From assembly GCF_006494775.1 (NCBI RefSeq), contig NZ_CP041146.1:2542001-2606000 (forward strand): a DNA stretch of 64,000 nucleotides. Reading direction: 5' to 3'. The stretch comes from Nocardioides humi (GTDB lineage Bacteria > Actinomycetota > Actinomycetes > Propionibacteriales > Nocardioidaceae). A program made the translations under genes and the position numbers. The notes beneath the pieces are model-generated. The model saw only the letters and a program-made list of their open reading frames with translations. It was not told where the DNA came from and ran no database searches. Shown here one piece after another: positions 16,418 through 24,260 of this stretch. The first letter of the stretch is position 1, and each line of letters starts with the position of its first letter.

Positions 16418-17463
16418 CGGGCGTTCGAGCGGCGGCGCTGGGACGCGTCCGCGAGAGCCGGGGGCTGGTAGCCCCGGTCCGCCTCGTTGACCGTCGTGCC
16501 GGGCGGCACGATCTCGTCGATCCGGTCGAGGATGTCCGGGGCGAGCGAGACCTTGCCGACGTCGAGCTGGGACTCGAGCTGCTCCAGGGTGCGCGGGCCG
16601 ATGATCGCGGAGCTGACCACGGGGTGCTCCAGCACGAACGCCAGCGCCAGGTGGATCAGCGAGATGCCGGCGTCGTCGGCGAGCGCCTGCAGCTGCTGGA
16701 CCTTCTCCAGCTTCCGGGCGTTCTCCGGGAGCGTGGCGTCGTGGCGGGCCGGCTGCCGCTTCGCCCGGCTCGAGACCACCTGCGAGCCCGGGCGGTGCCG
16801 GCCGGACAGCCAGCCGCCGGCGAGCGGGCTCCACGGCAGCTGGCCGAGCCCGTGGCGCTGCAGCGTCGGGAACAGGTCGCGCTCGTTGTGCCGCACCAGC
16901 AGGGAGTACGGCGACTGGTCGGTGACCGGTCGCTCCCGGTTGCGGCGCTCGGCGGTCCACTGCGCCTCCACGATCTGCGAGGGCAGGAAGGTGGTGGTGC
17001 CGAAGTAGCGGATCTTGCCCTGGTGCACCAGGTCCGAGAGCGCGGAGAGGGTGTCGTCGATGTCGGTCTCGGGGCGCGGCCGGTGGACCTGGTAGAGGTC
17101 GATGTGGTCGGTCTTCAGGCGGCGCAGCGAGCTCTCGACCTCGCGGATGATCCAACGGCGCGAGTTGCCCTGCTGGTTGGGGTCGGTGTCGGACATCGAG
17201 CCGTGGAACTTGGTGGCGAGGACGACGTCGTCGCGCCGGCCGACCAGCGCCTTGCCGACGATCTCCTCCGACTCGCCCCGGGAGTAGACGTCCGCGGTGT
17301 CGATGATGTTGATCCCCGCGTCCAGGGCGGTGTGGATGATCCGGATCGAGTCGTCGTGGTCGGGGTTGCCGTAGGCGCCGAACATCATGGCGCCCAGGGT
17401 GAGCGGGCTGACCCGCAGGCCGGTCCGGCCCAGCAGGCGGTAGGAGGAGACCTCGATGGTCAT
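16414..17463 (-). CDS. aldo/keto reductase
   Basis: 349 aa. The AKR barrel shows LGRTGLRVSPLTLGAMMFG at the N-terminus and the catalytic tetrad in INIIDTADVYSRGESEE (Asp, Tyr), VLATKFHG (Lys) and DLYQVHRP (His). NADPH site: SAIIGPRTLEQLESQLDV. It reduces carbonyls with NADPH; substrate unknown. ATG 17463 is preceded by GGAGAAAGG. It is the last but one gene of the organosulfur operon, 59 bases after the nitroreductase, and its stop overlaps the exporter's GTG. It may dispose of aldehydes released when FMN monooxygenases cleave alkanesulfonates; this is inference from context. Confidence 0.88.
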   Translation of the reverse strand: MTIEVSSYRLLGRTGLRVSPLTLGAMMFGAYGNPDHDDSIRIIHTALDAGINIIDTADVYSRGESEEIVGKALVGRRDDVVLATKFHGSMSDTDPNQQGNSRRWIIREVESSLRRLKTDHIDLYQVHRPRPETDIDDTLSALSDLVHQGKIRYFGTTTFLPSQIVEAQWTAERRNRERPVTDQSPYSLLVRHNERDLFPTLQRHGLGQLPWSPLAGGWLSGRHRPGSQVVSSRAKRQPARHDATLPENARKLEKVQQLQALADDAGISLIHLALAFVLEHPVVSSAIIGPRTLEQLESQLDVGKVSLAPDILDRIDEIVPPGTTVNEADRGYQPPALADASQRRRSNAR

Positions 17464-17522
17464 GGTGCTGCCTTTCTCCGTGGTTCTTCGGGGTTCTTCG
17501 GGGCTTCTTCGTGGGTGGGTGA

Positions 17523-18335
17523 TCAGCGGGAGGGCAGGCCGCGCTCGGCCAGCGCGTCCCGGAGGGTGTGGCGCCCGGCCATCGACGAGGTCCCGGCCAG
17601 CCGGGCGAGGACCCGGCTGCTCCAGTCGCCGGGCAGCCCGTGCCGTTCGTTGTACGCCGCCAGCCGCTCGTCGTACGCGGGGATGGCGGCGTCGGCGGCC
17701 GGCGCGTCGTACTGCTCGCGGTGGACGACGGCCGACTGCGGCAGCCGGGGCTTGATCCCGGCGTTCTCGGCCGGGTCGGGGGCGCCCACCGCGAGGCCGA
17801 AGGCGGCGACGGTGTGGTCGGGGAGCCCGAGCTCGGCGGCCACGTCCAGCGGACGGTTGCGGATCGCGCCGACGAAGACCGTGCCCAGGCCGAGCGACTC
17901 GGCCGCGACCACGGCGTTCTGCGCGGCGAGCGCGGCGTCGATGAAGCCGATGAGCGTGGTCTCGACGTACTCCGTCGCCGCCAGGTCGACGCCGGAGCGG
18001 GCGCCGAGCCGGCGGGCCCGGCCGAGGTCGGCGACCCACACCAGGAACAGCGGCGCCTGCTCGATGAACCCCTGGCCGCCGGCGAGCGCGGCGAGGCGTG
18101 CCCGGCGGGCGGGATCGCGCACCGCGACGACGCTCCACGCCTGCAGGTTCGACGACGTCGGCGCCGACTGGGCCGCGGCGACCAGGGCGGTCAGCTCCGC
18201 CTCGGTGACGTCGCGGTCGGTGAACCGCCGCACCGAGCGATGGGCGAGCTGGGTGGCGAGGACGTCGTTGCCCGGCGCGAGATCGCCCAGCGCGAGCTCG
18301 GCGACCGGGTCGGCGTACCGGAAGGCGATCGTCAT
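17523..18335 (-). CDS. nitroreductase-family FMN protein (NfsA/FRP-like)
   Basis: 270 aa. Nitroreductase fold with HRSVRRFTDRDVTEAELTALVAAAQSAPTSSNLQAWSVV at ~33-72 (FMN phosphate and SSNLQ motif) and ESLGLGTVFVGAIRN at ~150-165, both typical of the NfsA/flavin-reductase-P group. It could supply reduced FMN to the two monooxygenases encoded next to it or reduce quinone-like compounds. The start overlaps the upstream stop (TGATG at 18335). A separate flavin reductase lies at 23618, so the operon has two possible sources of FMNH2. Confidence 0.85.
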   Translation of the reverse strand: MTIAFRYADPVAELALGDLAPGNDVLATQLAHRSVRRFTDRDVTEAELTALVAAAQSAPTSSNLQAWSVVAVRDPARRARLAALAGGQGFIEQAPLFLVWVADLGRARRLGARSGVDLAATEYVETTLIGFIDAALAAQNAVVAAESLGLGTVFVGAIRNRPLDVAAELGLPDHTVAAFGLAVGAPDPAENAGIKPRLPQSAVVHREQYDAPAADAAIPAYDERLAAYNERHGLPGDWSSRVLARLAGTSSMAGRHTLRDALAERGLPSR

Positions 18336-19408
18336 CAGGCGGCCTCGGCGCCGTCCCGCAGCAGGGGCAGCAGCTGCTCGCCCTGGCGCCGGATCTCCGG
18401 CAGGTAGGGCGTGTCCGAGAGCACGAAGTGGGTGATGCCCAGGTCCTGGTACTTCCGCAGCGACTTCGCGACGTCCTCGGCCGAGCCGACCAGCCAGGTG
18501 GTGCCGGCGCCACCGCCGCCGAACCTCCCGGGCGTCGTGTAGAGGTTGTCGTCGAGCACCTCGCCGCGCGCGTGCAGGTCGAGCAGCCGCTGCTGGCCGA
18601 CCGCCGTCTGCCGGCGCGGCGGCCGGGTGTTCTGCCGCTCGGCCAGCTCGGCGACCTTCGCCTCGGCGTCGGCCCAGGCCTGCTCGGTGGTGTCGCGGAC
18701 GAAGGTCGTGATCCGCAGCCCGAACTCCAGCGGCGCGTGCTCGCGGCCGAGGTCGGCGCTGAGCCCGCGGAGCCGTTCGATCCGCTCGCGTACGCCGTCC
18801 AGCGGCTCGCCCCAGAAGAGCTGGACGTCGGCCTCGGTGGCGGCCACCCGCTCGGCGGCGGCCGAGGCGCCACCGAAGTAGAGCTTCGGGTGCCGCCGCT
18901 CGCCGCGCGGCCGGATCCGCGGGAGCGCCGTGGAGTCGGTGACCGAGAAGTGCTCGCCGGCGAAGGTGACCGACTCCTCGGTCCACAGCCGCCGGACGAT
19001 CTGCAGGAACTCCCTGGTGCGGGCGTAGCGGTGCGCCTGGTCGCCCTCGGCGTCGCCGTACGCCTCGAGCTGGTCCTGCCCGGAGACGATGTTGATCCGC
19101 ACCCGGCCACCCGTCAGGTGGTCGAGCGTCGCGGCCGCGGAGGCGAGGTGGGCGGGACGCCAGTAGCCGGGCCGGATCGCGATGAGCGGCTCGAAGGTGG
19201 TGGTCCGGGCCGCGAGCGCGGTGGCGACCGTGAAGGTGTCGGGTCGGCCCCAGCTGGTGCCGAGGAGCGCGCCCTTCCAGCCGGTCTCCTCCAGGGCCCG
19301 GGCGTGGGCGGTCAGGGTCTCCACGCTGTTGTGGCCCTCGACGGTCGGGTCGCCGCGGTGCCCGGGGTCGACCTGGTTGGGGATGTACCAGAGGAATTCG
19401 GCGCTCAT
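18335..19408 (-). CDS. ssuD: FMNH2-dependent alkanesulfonate monooxygenase-like (LLM family)
   Basis: 357 aa luciferase-like TIM barrel. Family marks: FLWYIPNQVDPGHRG, FEPLIAIRPGYWRPAHLASAAATLDHLTGGR and INIVSGQDQLEAYGD, close to SsuD and related alkanesulfonate or dimethylsulfone monooxygenases. It would use FMNH2 and O2 to cleave a C-S bond and release sulfite. ATG 19408 has CAGGAGA in good position and overlaps the preceding stop by four bases. Placed with ssuABC genes and flavin reductases. The exact substrate cannot be told from sequence. Confidence 0.82.
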   Translation of the reverse strand: MSAEFLWYIPNQVDPGHRGDPTVEGHNSVETLTAHARALEETGWKGALLGTSWGRPDTFTVATALAARTTTFEPLIAIRPGYWRPAHLASAAATLDHLTGGRVRINIVSGQDQLEAYGDAEGDQAHRYARTREFLQIVRRLWTEESVTFAGEHFSVTDSTALPRIRPRGERRHPKLYFGGASAAAERVAATEADVQLFWGEPLDGVRERIERLRGLSADLGREHAPLEFGLRITTFVRDTTEQAWADAEAKVAELAERQNTRPPRRQTAVGQQRLLDLHARGEVLDDNLYTTPGRFGGGGAGTTWLVGSAEDVAKSLRKYQDLGITHFVLSDTPYLPEIRRQGEQLLPLLRDGAEAA

Positions 19409-20769
19409 GCGGGTCTCCTGTTCTCGACTGCGAGGACGTCCAGGCGGTTCTCGGGGCGGGGCAGTCCGTAGTGCTCGCGCAGCGTGCTGCCGGCGTACTC
19501 GGTGCGGAACAGGCCGCGCTCCTGGAGGATCGGCACGACGTGCCGGGTGAAGGCCTCGAGGCCCGAGGGCAGCACCGCCGGCATGATGTTGAAGCCGTCG
19601 GCGGCGCCGTTCTCGAAGTAGTGCTGGATGCTGTCGGCGACCTGGACCGGCGTGCCGGTGAAGGTGCGGTGGCCGCGCCCGCCGCCCAGCTTGCCGATCA
19701 GCTCCCGGACGGTGAGCCGCTCCCGGCGGGCCCACTCGACGATGAGGGTACGACGGCTCTTGGCGCCCTCGATCGCGTCCTCGTCGGGCAGGTCGGCCGG
19801 CAGCGGCCGGTCGAGCTGGAGCCGGCCGGCGTCGACGCCCAGGGTGCGGGCGAGCTGGACGACGGCGTACTGCGGGGCGATGAGGCGGTCGAGCTCCGCG
19901 TCGAGCTCGCGCGCCTCCGCCTCGGTCTCCCCGATCACGGGCACGATGCCGGGCAGGACGAGCACGTGCTCGGGGTTGCGCCCGGCCGCGGCGACGCGGC
20001 GCTTGATGTCGGCGTAGAACTGCTGGCTCTCCTCCAGCGTCGGCTGCGCGGTGAAGATGGCCTCCGCCCACTGGGCCGCGAACTCCTTGCCGTCCTCGGA
20101 GGAGCCGGCCTGCACGAGCAGCGGGTAGCCCTGCGGCGAGCGGGCCAGGTTGAGCGGCCCGTCGACCTTGAAGAACCGGCCGCGGTGGTCGATCGACCGC
20201 ACCCGCTCGCGCAGCGCGTGGACGCCGGCCTCCTTGTCCGCGACGACGGCGTCGTCGGACCAGCTGTCCCACAGCCGGGTGGCGACCTGCAGGAACTCGT
20301 CGGCCCGCTCGTAGCGGCTGCGGTGCAGGGGCTGCTCGTCGAGGCCGAAGTTGCGGGCCGCCGCGTCGCCGGCGGTCGTGACGATGTTCCAGCCGGCGCG
20401 GCCGCCCGACAGGTGGTCCACGGAGGCCAGCCGGCGGGCGAGGTTGAACGGCTCGTTGTACGACGTGGAGGCGGTCGCGATCAGGCCGATCCGGCTGGTG
20501 GAGACGGCGAGGGCCGCCAGCAGCACGGTCGGCTCGATCTTGCCGGACGGCCGGCGGCCGGGATCGCCCCAGAGCACCGGGCTGTCGGCGAGGAAGAGCG
20601 AGTCGAACCTGGCGGCCTCGGCGACCCTCGCCAGGTGCTGGTGTGCCTCGAGCGAGAGGTGCGCGTGCGGGTCGGACTCCGGGAGCCGCCACGACGCCTC
20701 GTGGTGGCCGGTGTCGTGGAGGAAGAGGTTGAGGTGTAGCTGGCGGCGTACCTGGTCGCGGGTGGCCAT
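19405..20769 (-). CDS. NtaA/SnaA/DszA-family FMN monooxygenase
   Basis: 454 aa luciferase-like protein of the larger nitrilotriacetate/pristinamycin/desulfurisation group. Marks: LHLNLFLHDTGHHEASWRLP, SLFLADSPVLWGDPG, EPTVLLAALAVSTSRIGLIATASTSYNEPFNLARRLASVDHLSGGRAGWNIVTT and LVQAGSSEDGKEFAAQWAEAIF. It needs FMNH2 from a partner reductase. In this context it is probably an organosulfur monooxygenase that opens a second class of substrate. The start overlaps the ssuB stop (TGATG). Confidence 0.85.
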   Translation of the reverse strand: MATRDQVRRQLHLNLFLHDTGHHEASWRLPESDPHAHLSLEAHQHLARVAEAARFDSLFLADSPVLWGDPGRRPSGKIEPTVLLAALAVSTSRIGLIATASTSYNEPFNLARRLASVDHLSGGRAGWNIVTTAGDAAARNFGLDEQPLHRSRYERADEFLQVATRLWDSWSDDAVVADKEAGVHALRERVRSIDHRGRFFKVDGPLNLARSPQGYPLLVQAGSSEDGKEFAAQWAEAIFTAQPTLEESQQFYADIKRRVAAAGRNPEHVLVLPGIVPVIGETEAEARELDAELDRLIAPQYAVVQLARTLGVDAGRLQLDRPLPADLPDEDAIEGAKSRRTLIVEWARRERLTVRELIGKLGGGRGHRTFTGTPVQVADSIQHYFENGAADGFNIMPAVLPSGLEAFTRHVVPILQERGLFRTEYAGSTLREHYGLPRPENRLDVLAVENRRPA

Positions 20770-21575
20770 CAGACCGCTACCTCCACGACCCGGCGGGTGT
20801 CGTCCTCGACGCCGAGGTCGGCCAGCAGCCGGGCCCTCAGCGCGGCGAACCGGGGATCGGCCGGCGAGCGCTGGTCGCCGAGGTCGATGGTCAGGTCGGT
20901 GGCGACGACGCCGTCGACCAGGACGATCACCCGGTCGGCGAGCACGATCGCCTCGTCGACGTCGTGGGTGACCAGCAGCACCGCCGGACGGTGCACGGCG
21001 CACAGGCGGTGCAGCAGCGCGTGCATCCGGATCCGGGTGAGGGCGTCGAGCGCGCCGAACGGCTCGTCGGCGAGCAGCAGCTGCGGATCGCGCACCAGGG
21101 AGCGCGCCAGCGCCGCCCGCTGCTGCTCCCCGCCCGAGAGCTCGTGGGGCCAGGAGCGCTCGCGACCCGCGAGGCCGACCTCGGCCAGCGCCTGCCGGCC
21201 GCGGTCCCGGGCGTCCCTGCCGTCGAGGCCGAGCACGACGTTGTCCAGCACCCGCTTCCAGGGCAGCAGCCGGGAGTCCTGGAAGACGACCGACACCCGG
21301 TCGGGGACCTCGACGATCCCGGTGCCCGCGACCTCACGGTCCAGCCCCGCCAGCGCCCGCAGCAGGGTCGACTTGCCGCTGCCCGACTTGCCGATCAGCG
21401 CCACGAACTGCCCGGGAGCGATCTGCAGGTCGAGTCCCTTGAGGACGCCGCCGGCCTCGTTGAAGCTGCGGTGCAGCTGCTCCACCCGGACCGCTCCGGC
21501 TGTCGGTGGGCCGGTCGGGGGACCGGTCGGGGGACCGGTCGTGGGGCTCACCTCGAGCCCAGTGTGCGTCGCCAT
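20769..21575 (-). CDS. ssuB: ABC transporter ATP-binding protein, sulfonate/nitrate/taurine type
   Basis: 268 aa. Walker A GKSGSGKSTLLRALAG (~60), Q-loop VVFQDSRLLPWKRVLDNV, signature LSGGEQQRAALARSL, Walker B LLLADEPFGALDALT, H-loop LLVTHDVDEAIVLADR. The N-terminus carries a short PTG/GPP tandem (12-bp repeat near 21505-21545) that is probably unstructured. It energises the permease encoded by the overlapping gene (28-base overlap) with the lipoprotein at 22399. Confidence 0.9.
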   Translation of the reverse strand: MATHTGLEVSPTTGPPTGPPTGPPTAGAVRVEQLHRSFNEAGGVLKGLDLQIAPGQFVALIGKSGSGKSTLLRALAGLDREVAGTGIVEVPDRVSVVFQDSRLLPWKRVLDNVVLGLDGRDARDRGRQALAEVGLAGRERSWPHELSGGEQQRAALARSLVRDPQLLLADEPFGALDALTRIRMHALLHRLCAVHRPAVLLVTHDVDEAIVLADRVIVLVDGVVATDLTIDLGDQRSPADPRFAALRARLLADLGVEDDTRRVVEVAV

Positions 21576-22399
21576 GACAGCGCCTTCCTCTCGATGAGTC
21601 GAACGGTGCCGTCGGCGATCAGGCCCAGCAGGGCGTAGACCACGAGGCCGACGACGATGATCTCGGTCTGGCCGTAGCTGGACGCGAGGGTGATCAGGTG
21701 GCCGATGCCGCTGGTCGCGTTGATCTGCTCGACGACGACCAGGGACAGCAGCGAGGTGGTGACCGCGAACCGGAGACCGAGCAGGAAGCCGGGGGTGGCG
21801 CCGGGGAGGACCACGTGCCGGACGAAGCGGCTCCGGCTGAGGTCGGCGGTCTCGGCCAGCTCGACGTACCGTCCGTCGATGCCGCGCAGCCCGTTGTGGG
21901 TGTGGATGTAGATCGGGATCGCCACGCCGATGGCGATGGTGATGATCTTCATCTCCTCGCCGATGCCCAGCCACAGGATCAGCAGCGGCATCAGCGCCAG
22001 GCTCGGGATCGCCCGCTTCACCTGGACCGGCCCGTCGATGAGCGCCTCGCCCACCCGGCTGAGACCGGAGACCAGCGCGAGGACCAGGCCGACGGCGATG
22101 CCGAGCCCGAGGCCCGCGAACGCGCGCACCGCGGAGACCCGCAGCGCCTCCTGGAGCCGGCCGCTCTCGATCAGGTCGCCGGCGGTGGAGACGACCACCC
22201 ACGGCTCGGAGAGGGTGCGCGGATCGAGGACGCCCGTCCAGGACGCGAGGAACCACAGCGCCACGAGGAGCAGCGGGCCCAGCCAGAGCGCGAAGGGGAT
22301 CCGGCGGCCGGGGCCGAGGCGGCGGCGCAGCACCCGGCGGTCCGGCACGGTCACCGGCGTCAGCTCGGCAGTCGGCCGGCTGATCACGGACGCGGTCAT
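21548..22399 (-). CDS. ssuC: ABC transporter permease, sulfonate/nitrate/taurine type
   Basis: 283 aa, about six membrane helices after a 35-residue cytoplasmic N-terminus. The EAA-type loop that contacts the ATPase reads ELAETADLSRSRFVRHVVLPGATPGFLLGLR (~185-215). IKRAIPSLALMPLLILWLGIGEEMKI-type residues (~135) are typical of SsuC/TauC permeases. The start overlaps the ssuA stop (TGATG at 22399). Inner-membrane channel for the organosulfur substrate bound by the lipoprotein. Confidence 0.9.
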   Translation of the reverse strand: MTASVISRPTAELTPVTVPDRRVLRRRLGPGRRIPFALWLGPLLLVALWFLASWTGVLDPRTLSEPWVVVSTAGDLIESGRLQEALRVSAVRAFAGLGLGIAVGLVLALVSGLSRVGEALIDGPVQVKRAIPSLALMPLLILWLGIGEEMKIITIAIGVAIPIYIHTHNGLRGIDGRYVELAETADLSRSRFVRHVVLPGATPGFLLGLRFAVTTSLLSLVVVEQINATSGIGHLITLASSYGQTEIIVVGLVVYALLGLIADGTVRLIERKALSWRRTLGSR

Positions 22400-23472
22400 C
22401 AGGAGCCTCCCAGCGCGTCGGCGACGACCTGCTCGTAGCGACGGTCGTAGAGGGTCGTCACGTCGAGCTCGGGGTGACCCTGCTCGCTCGAGAGCAGGTC
22501 GGCCGTCTCCTGCTGGCGGGCGATGAAGTCGTCCCAGCTGCCGATGACGTCGCGGTTGGCCGAGGTGGCCAGCAGCCGCTTGCCGTCCTCGAGGGTCAGC
22601 CCCTCGTGCTCGACGTAGTAGGCCTGGGCGAACTCGTCGGGGTGGTCCTTCACCCACTGCCGGGCCTTGACCCAGAGCCGGACGAAGTCCTTGAGCGCGG
22701 CCGCCTTGTCGGCGTCCTCGAAGACCTCGGCGGGGCCGTAGAGCACGCTGGCGTCGTCGCGGATGCCGGTGCGGATCGACGTACCGCCGTCGGGTCCGTA
22801 CTTCGCGAGGTACGACGTCAGCAGCGTGCCGCCCAGCGGGGCGACGTCGACCTGCTTGCTGCCGAGCGCGTTGACGTAGGTGTCGTTGACGCTCTGGAGC
22901 TCGACCAGCTCGACGTCGTCCTGGGCCAGTCCGGCCTTCTGCAGGGCCTTCAGCACCAGCGCGCCCTGGGCCTGGCCCGGCGAGTAGGCGATCTTCTTGC
23001 CCTTGAGGTCCGCCAGGTCGCCGACCTCGACGCCCGGCGCCACGCCGAGCTCGTAGATCGGGTTGTCGAGCGGGTCGGGGTTCTCGCTGACCGCGAAGAT
23101 CTTGACCGGCGTGTCGGTCCAGGTCGCGAACAGCGGCGGGATCTCGGCCACCGAGCTCGCGTCGAGCGCGCCGGCCCGGAAGGCCTCCAGGCTCTGCGGG
23201 CCGCCGCTGATGTTGGCCCACTCGATCCGGTAGCCCTCGACCTCGTCGATCAGGCCGGACGTCTCGAGCGCGACCTCGGCGTCGGGGATCCCGAGCCGGA
23301 GCACCGTGCCGTCCGCGACGTCGTCGGGGAGCGCGGCGTCGGCGGCGAGGGCCTTCACCGGCGTGCTGTCGCTGCCGCAGCCCGCCAGCGCGGTGACGGA
23401 GAGCGCGGTCAGGAGGACGAGGGCGCCGCGGCGCAGGCGGCTTCCCTCGCGGGGCACAGGACTGGGCTTCAT
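22399..23472 (-). CDS. ssuA: substrate-binding lipoprotein of the organosulfur ABC transporter
   Basis: 357 aa. Lipoprotein signal: basic N-terminus, hydrophobic core, lipobox LAGC at ~30-33. The SsuA/NMT1-like fold shows RLGIPDAEVALETSGLIDE, NISGGPQSLEAFRAGALDASSVAEIPPLFA (~90-118), DLADLKGKKIAYSPGQAQGALVLKAL and WVKDHPDEFAQAYYVEHEGL. It is the first gene of the operon. GGAGGAG lies five bases before the ATG. The leader is about 60 bases and follows a promoter that shares a 14-base motif with the upstream flavin reductase gene. Confidence 0.9.
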   Translation of the reverse strand: MKPSPVPREGSRLRRGALVLLTALSVTALAGCGSDSTPVKALAADAALPDDVADGTVLRLGIPDAEVALETSGLIDEVEGYRIEWANISGGPQSLEAFRAGALDASSVAEIPPLFATWTDTPVKIFAVSENPDPLDNPIYELGVAPGVEVGDLADLKGKKIAYSPGQAQGALVLKALQKAGLAQDDVELVELQSVNDTYVNALGSKQVDVAPLGGTLLTSYLAKYGPDGGTSIRTGIRDDASVLYGPAEVFEDADKAAALKDFVRLWVKARQWVKDHPDEFAQAYYVEHEGLTLEDGKRLLATSANRDVIGSWDDFIARQQETADLLSSEQGHPELDVTTLYDRRYEQVVADALGGS

Positions 23473-23533
23473 CGATTCTCCTCCGGGGGACAGAGCGGGA
23501 GTGCGGGTGCGGGACGGTGCCGTACTCCAAATA

Positions 23534-23572
23534 TGATTAAGTCACTAGAGTTAGAACACAACAATGCGTCGG
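23534..23572 (-). promoter_or_regulatory. ssuA promoter with the 14-bp shared motif
   Basis: Minus strand: CCGACGCATTGTTG (23559-23572) contains a -35-like TTGTTG; after 19 bases comes TAATCA (23534-23539) as -10. The identical 14-mer with the identical 19-base gap precedes the flavin reductase gene (24180-24218). The long spacer suggests help from an activator. Confidence 0.5.
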
Positions 23573-23617
23573 CCTGAAATAAGGAATGTGCCGCAGGTCA
23601 CATCCCGCTCCTGGTGG

Positions 23618-24172
23618 TCAGAGGGAGTGGTAGGCGCCGTCGTGGTAGAGCAGCGGCGAGGTCGTGACGGCCTCGGCGAGGCGAGCCTCCTCGACGTGGG
23701 CGATCACCAGCCGGGAGTCGCCCGCCGGGATCTGGTGCCGGAACCGGACCCGCAGCCAGCCGGCGTGCTCGGCGAGCACCGGCTCCCCGGTGGCCAGCCG
23801 GCGCCACGCGGTCGCCGCGAAGCGGTCGATGCCGCTGGTGGCGAAGGTCGCGGCGACCGGCTGGTGCCGGGCGTCGAGGAAGTGGACGACGGCCGTGCGC
23901 CCGTCCCGGACGTGCGGCCAGCTCGAGGACCGGGCGTTGATGCCGAAGCTGACCAGCGGCGGCTCGGCCGACAGCGAGGCCAGCGAGGTGGCGGTGAAGC
24001 CGACCGGGCCGTTGCCGGCGTCGAGGGTGATCACCACGACCCCGGCCGGGTGACCTCGGAAGGCCCGCCGGAAGGCCGACGGGCCGACCGGCCAGTGCCC
24101 GGTGGAGCGCGGGATGAGGTCCGCCGCCGTGGCGGCGATGCCGTCGTGGGGAGCGGGCGCCGGCGTCGTCAT
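23618..24172 (-). CDS. flavin reductase-like FMN-binding protein
   Basis: 184 aa. The flavin-reductase split-barrel domain reads FRRAFRGHPAGVVVITLDAGNGPVGFTATSLASLSAEPPLVSFGINARSSSW at ~33-85, which is characteristic of HpaC/SsuE-functional reductases that pass free FMNH2 to monooxygenases. It would feed the two LLM monooxygenases downstream. The ATG lies seven bases after TAGTCT (24180-24185) with no Shine-Dalgarno, so the mRNA is probably leaderless. It is a separate transcription unit from ssuA but shares its promoter motif. Confidence 0.87.
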   Translation of the reverse strand: MTTPAPAPHDGIAATAADLIPRSTGHWPVGPSAFRRAFRGHPAGVVVITLDAGNGPVGFTATSLASLSAEPPLVSFGINARSSSWPHVRDGRTAVVHFLDARHQPVAATFATSGIDRFAATAWRRLATGEPVLAEHAGWLRVRFRHQIPAGDSRLVIAHVEEARLAEAVTTSPLLYHDGAYHSL

Positions 24173-24179
24173 GCAAATC

Positions 24180-24218
24180 AGACTAAGCCGATCAACTTTA
24201 TACGCAACAATGCGTCGG
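24180..24218 (-). promoter_or_regulatory. flavin reductase promoter with the 14-bp shared motif
   Basis: Minus strand: CCGACGCATTGTTG (24205-24218), 19 bases, then TAGTCT (24180-24185), seven bases, ATG. The motif and spacing match the ssuA promoter exactly. Confidence 0.55.
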
Positions 24219-24260
24219 ATTGAAAATAGGGAAGTCGGCCGCGGACCGGCTCCGGCAGCG

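Noticed and set aside
11036..16471. An 1811-codon open frame on the plus strand
   Set aside because: Shadow of the sulfatase and ABC exporter genes: low-complexity His/Arg/Gly composition, no ribosome site, no domains.
23473..23540. SAM or other sulfur riboswitch in the ssuA leader
   Set aside because: The leader is only about 60 bases and shows no conserved riboswitch core.
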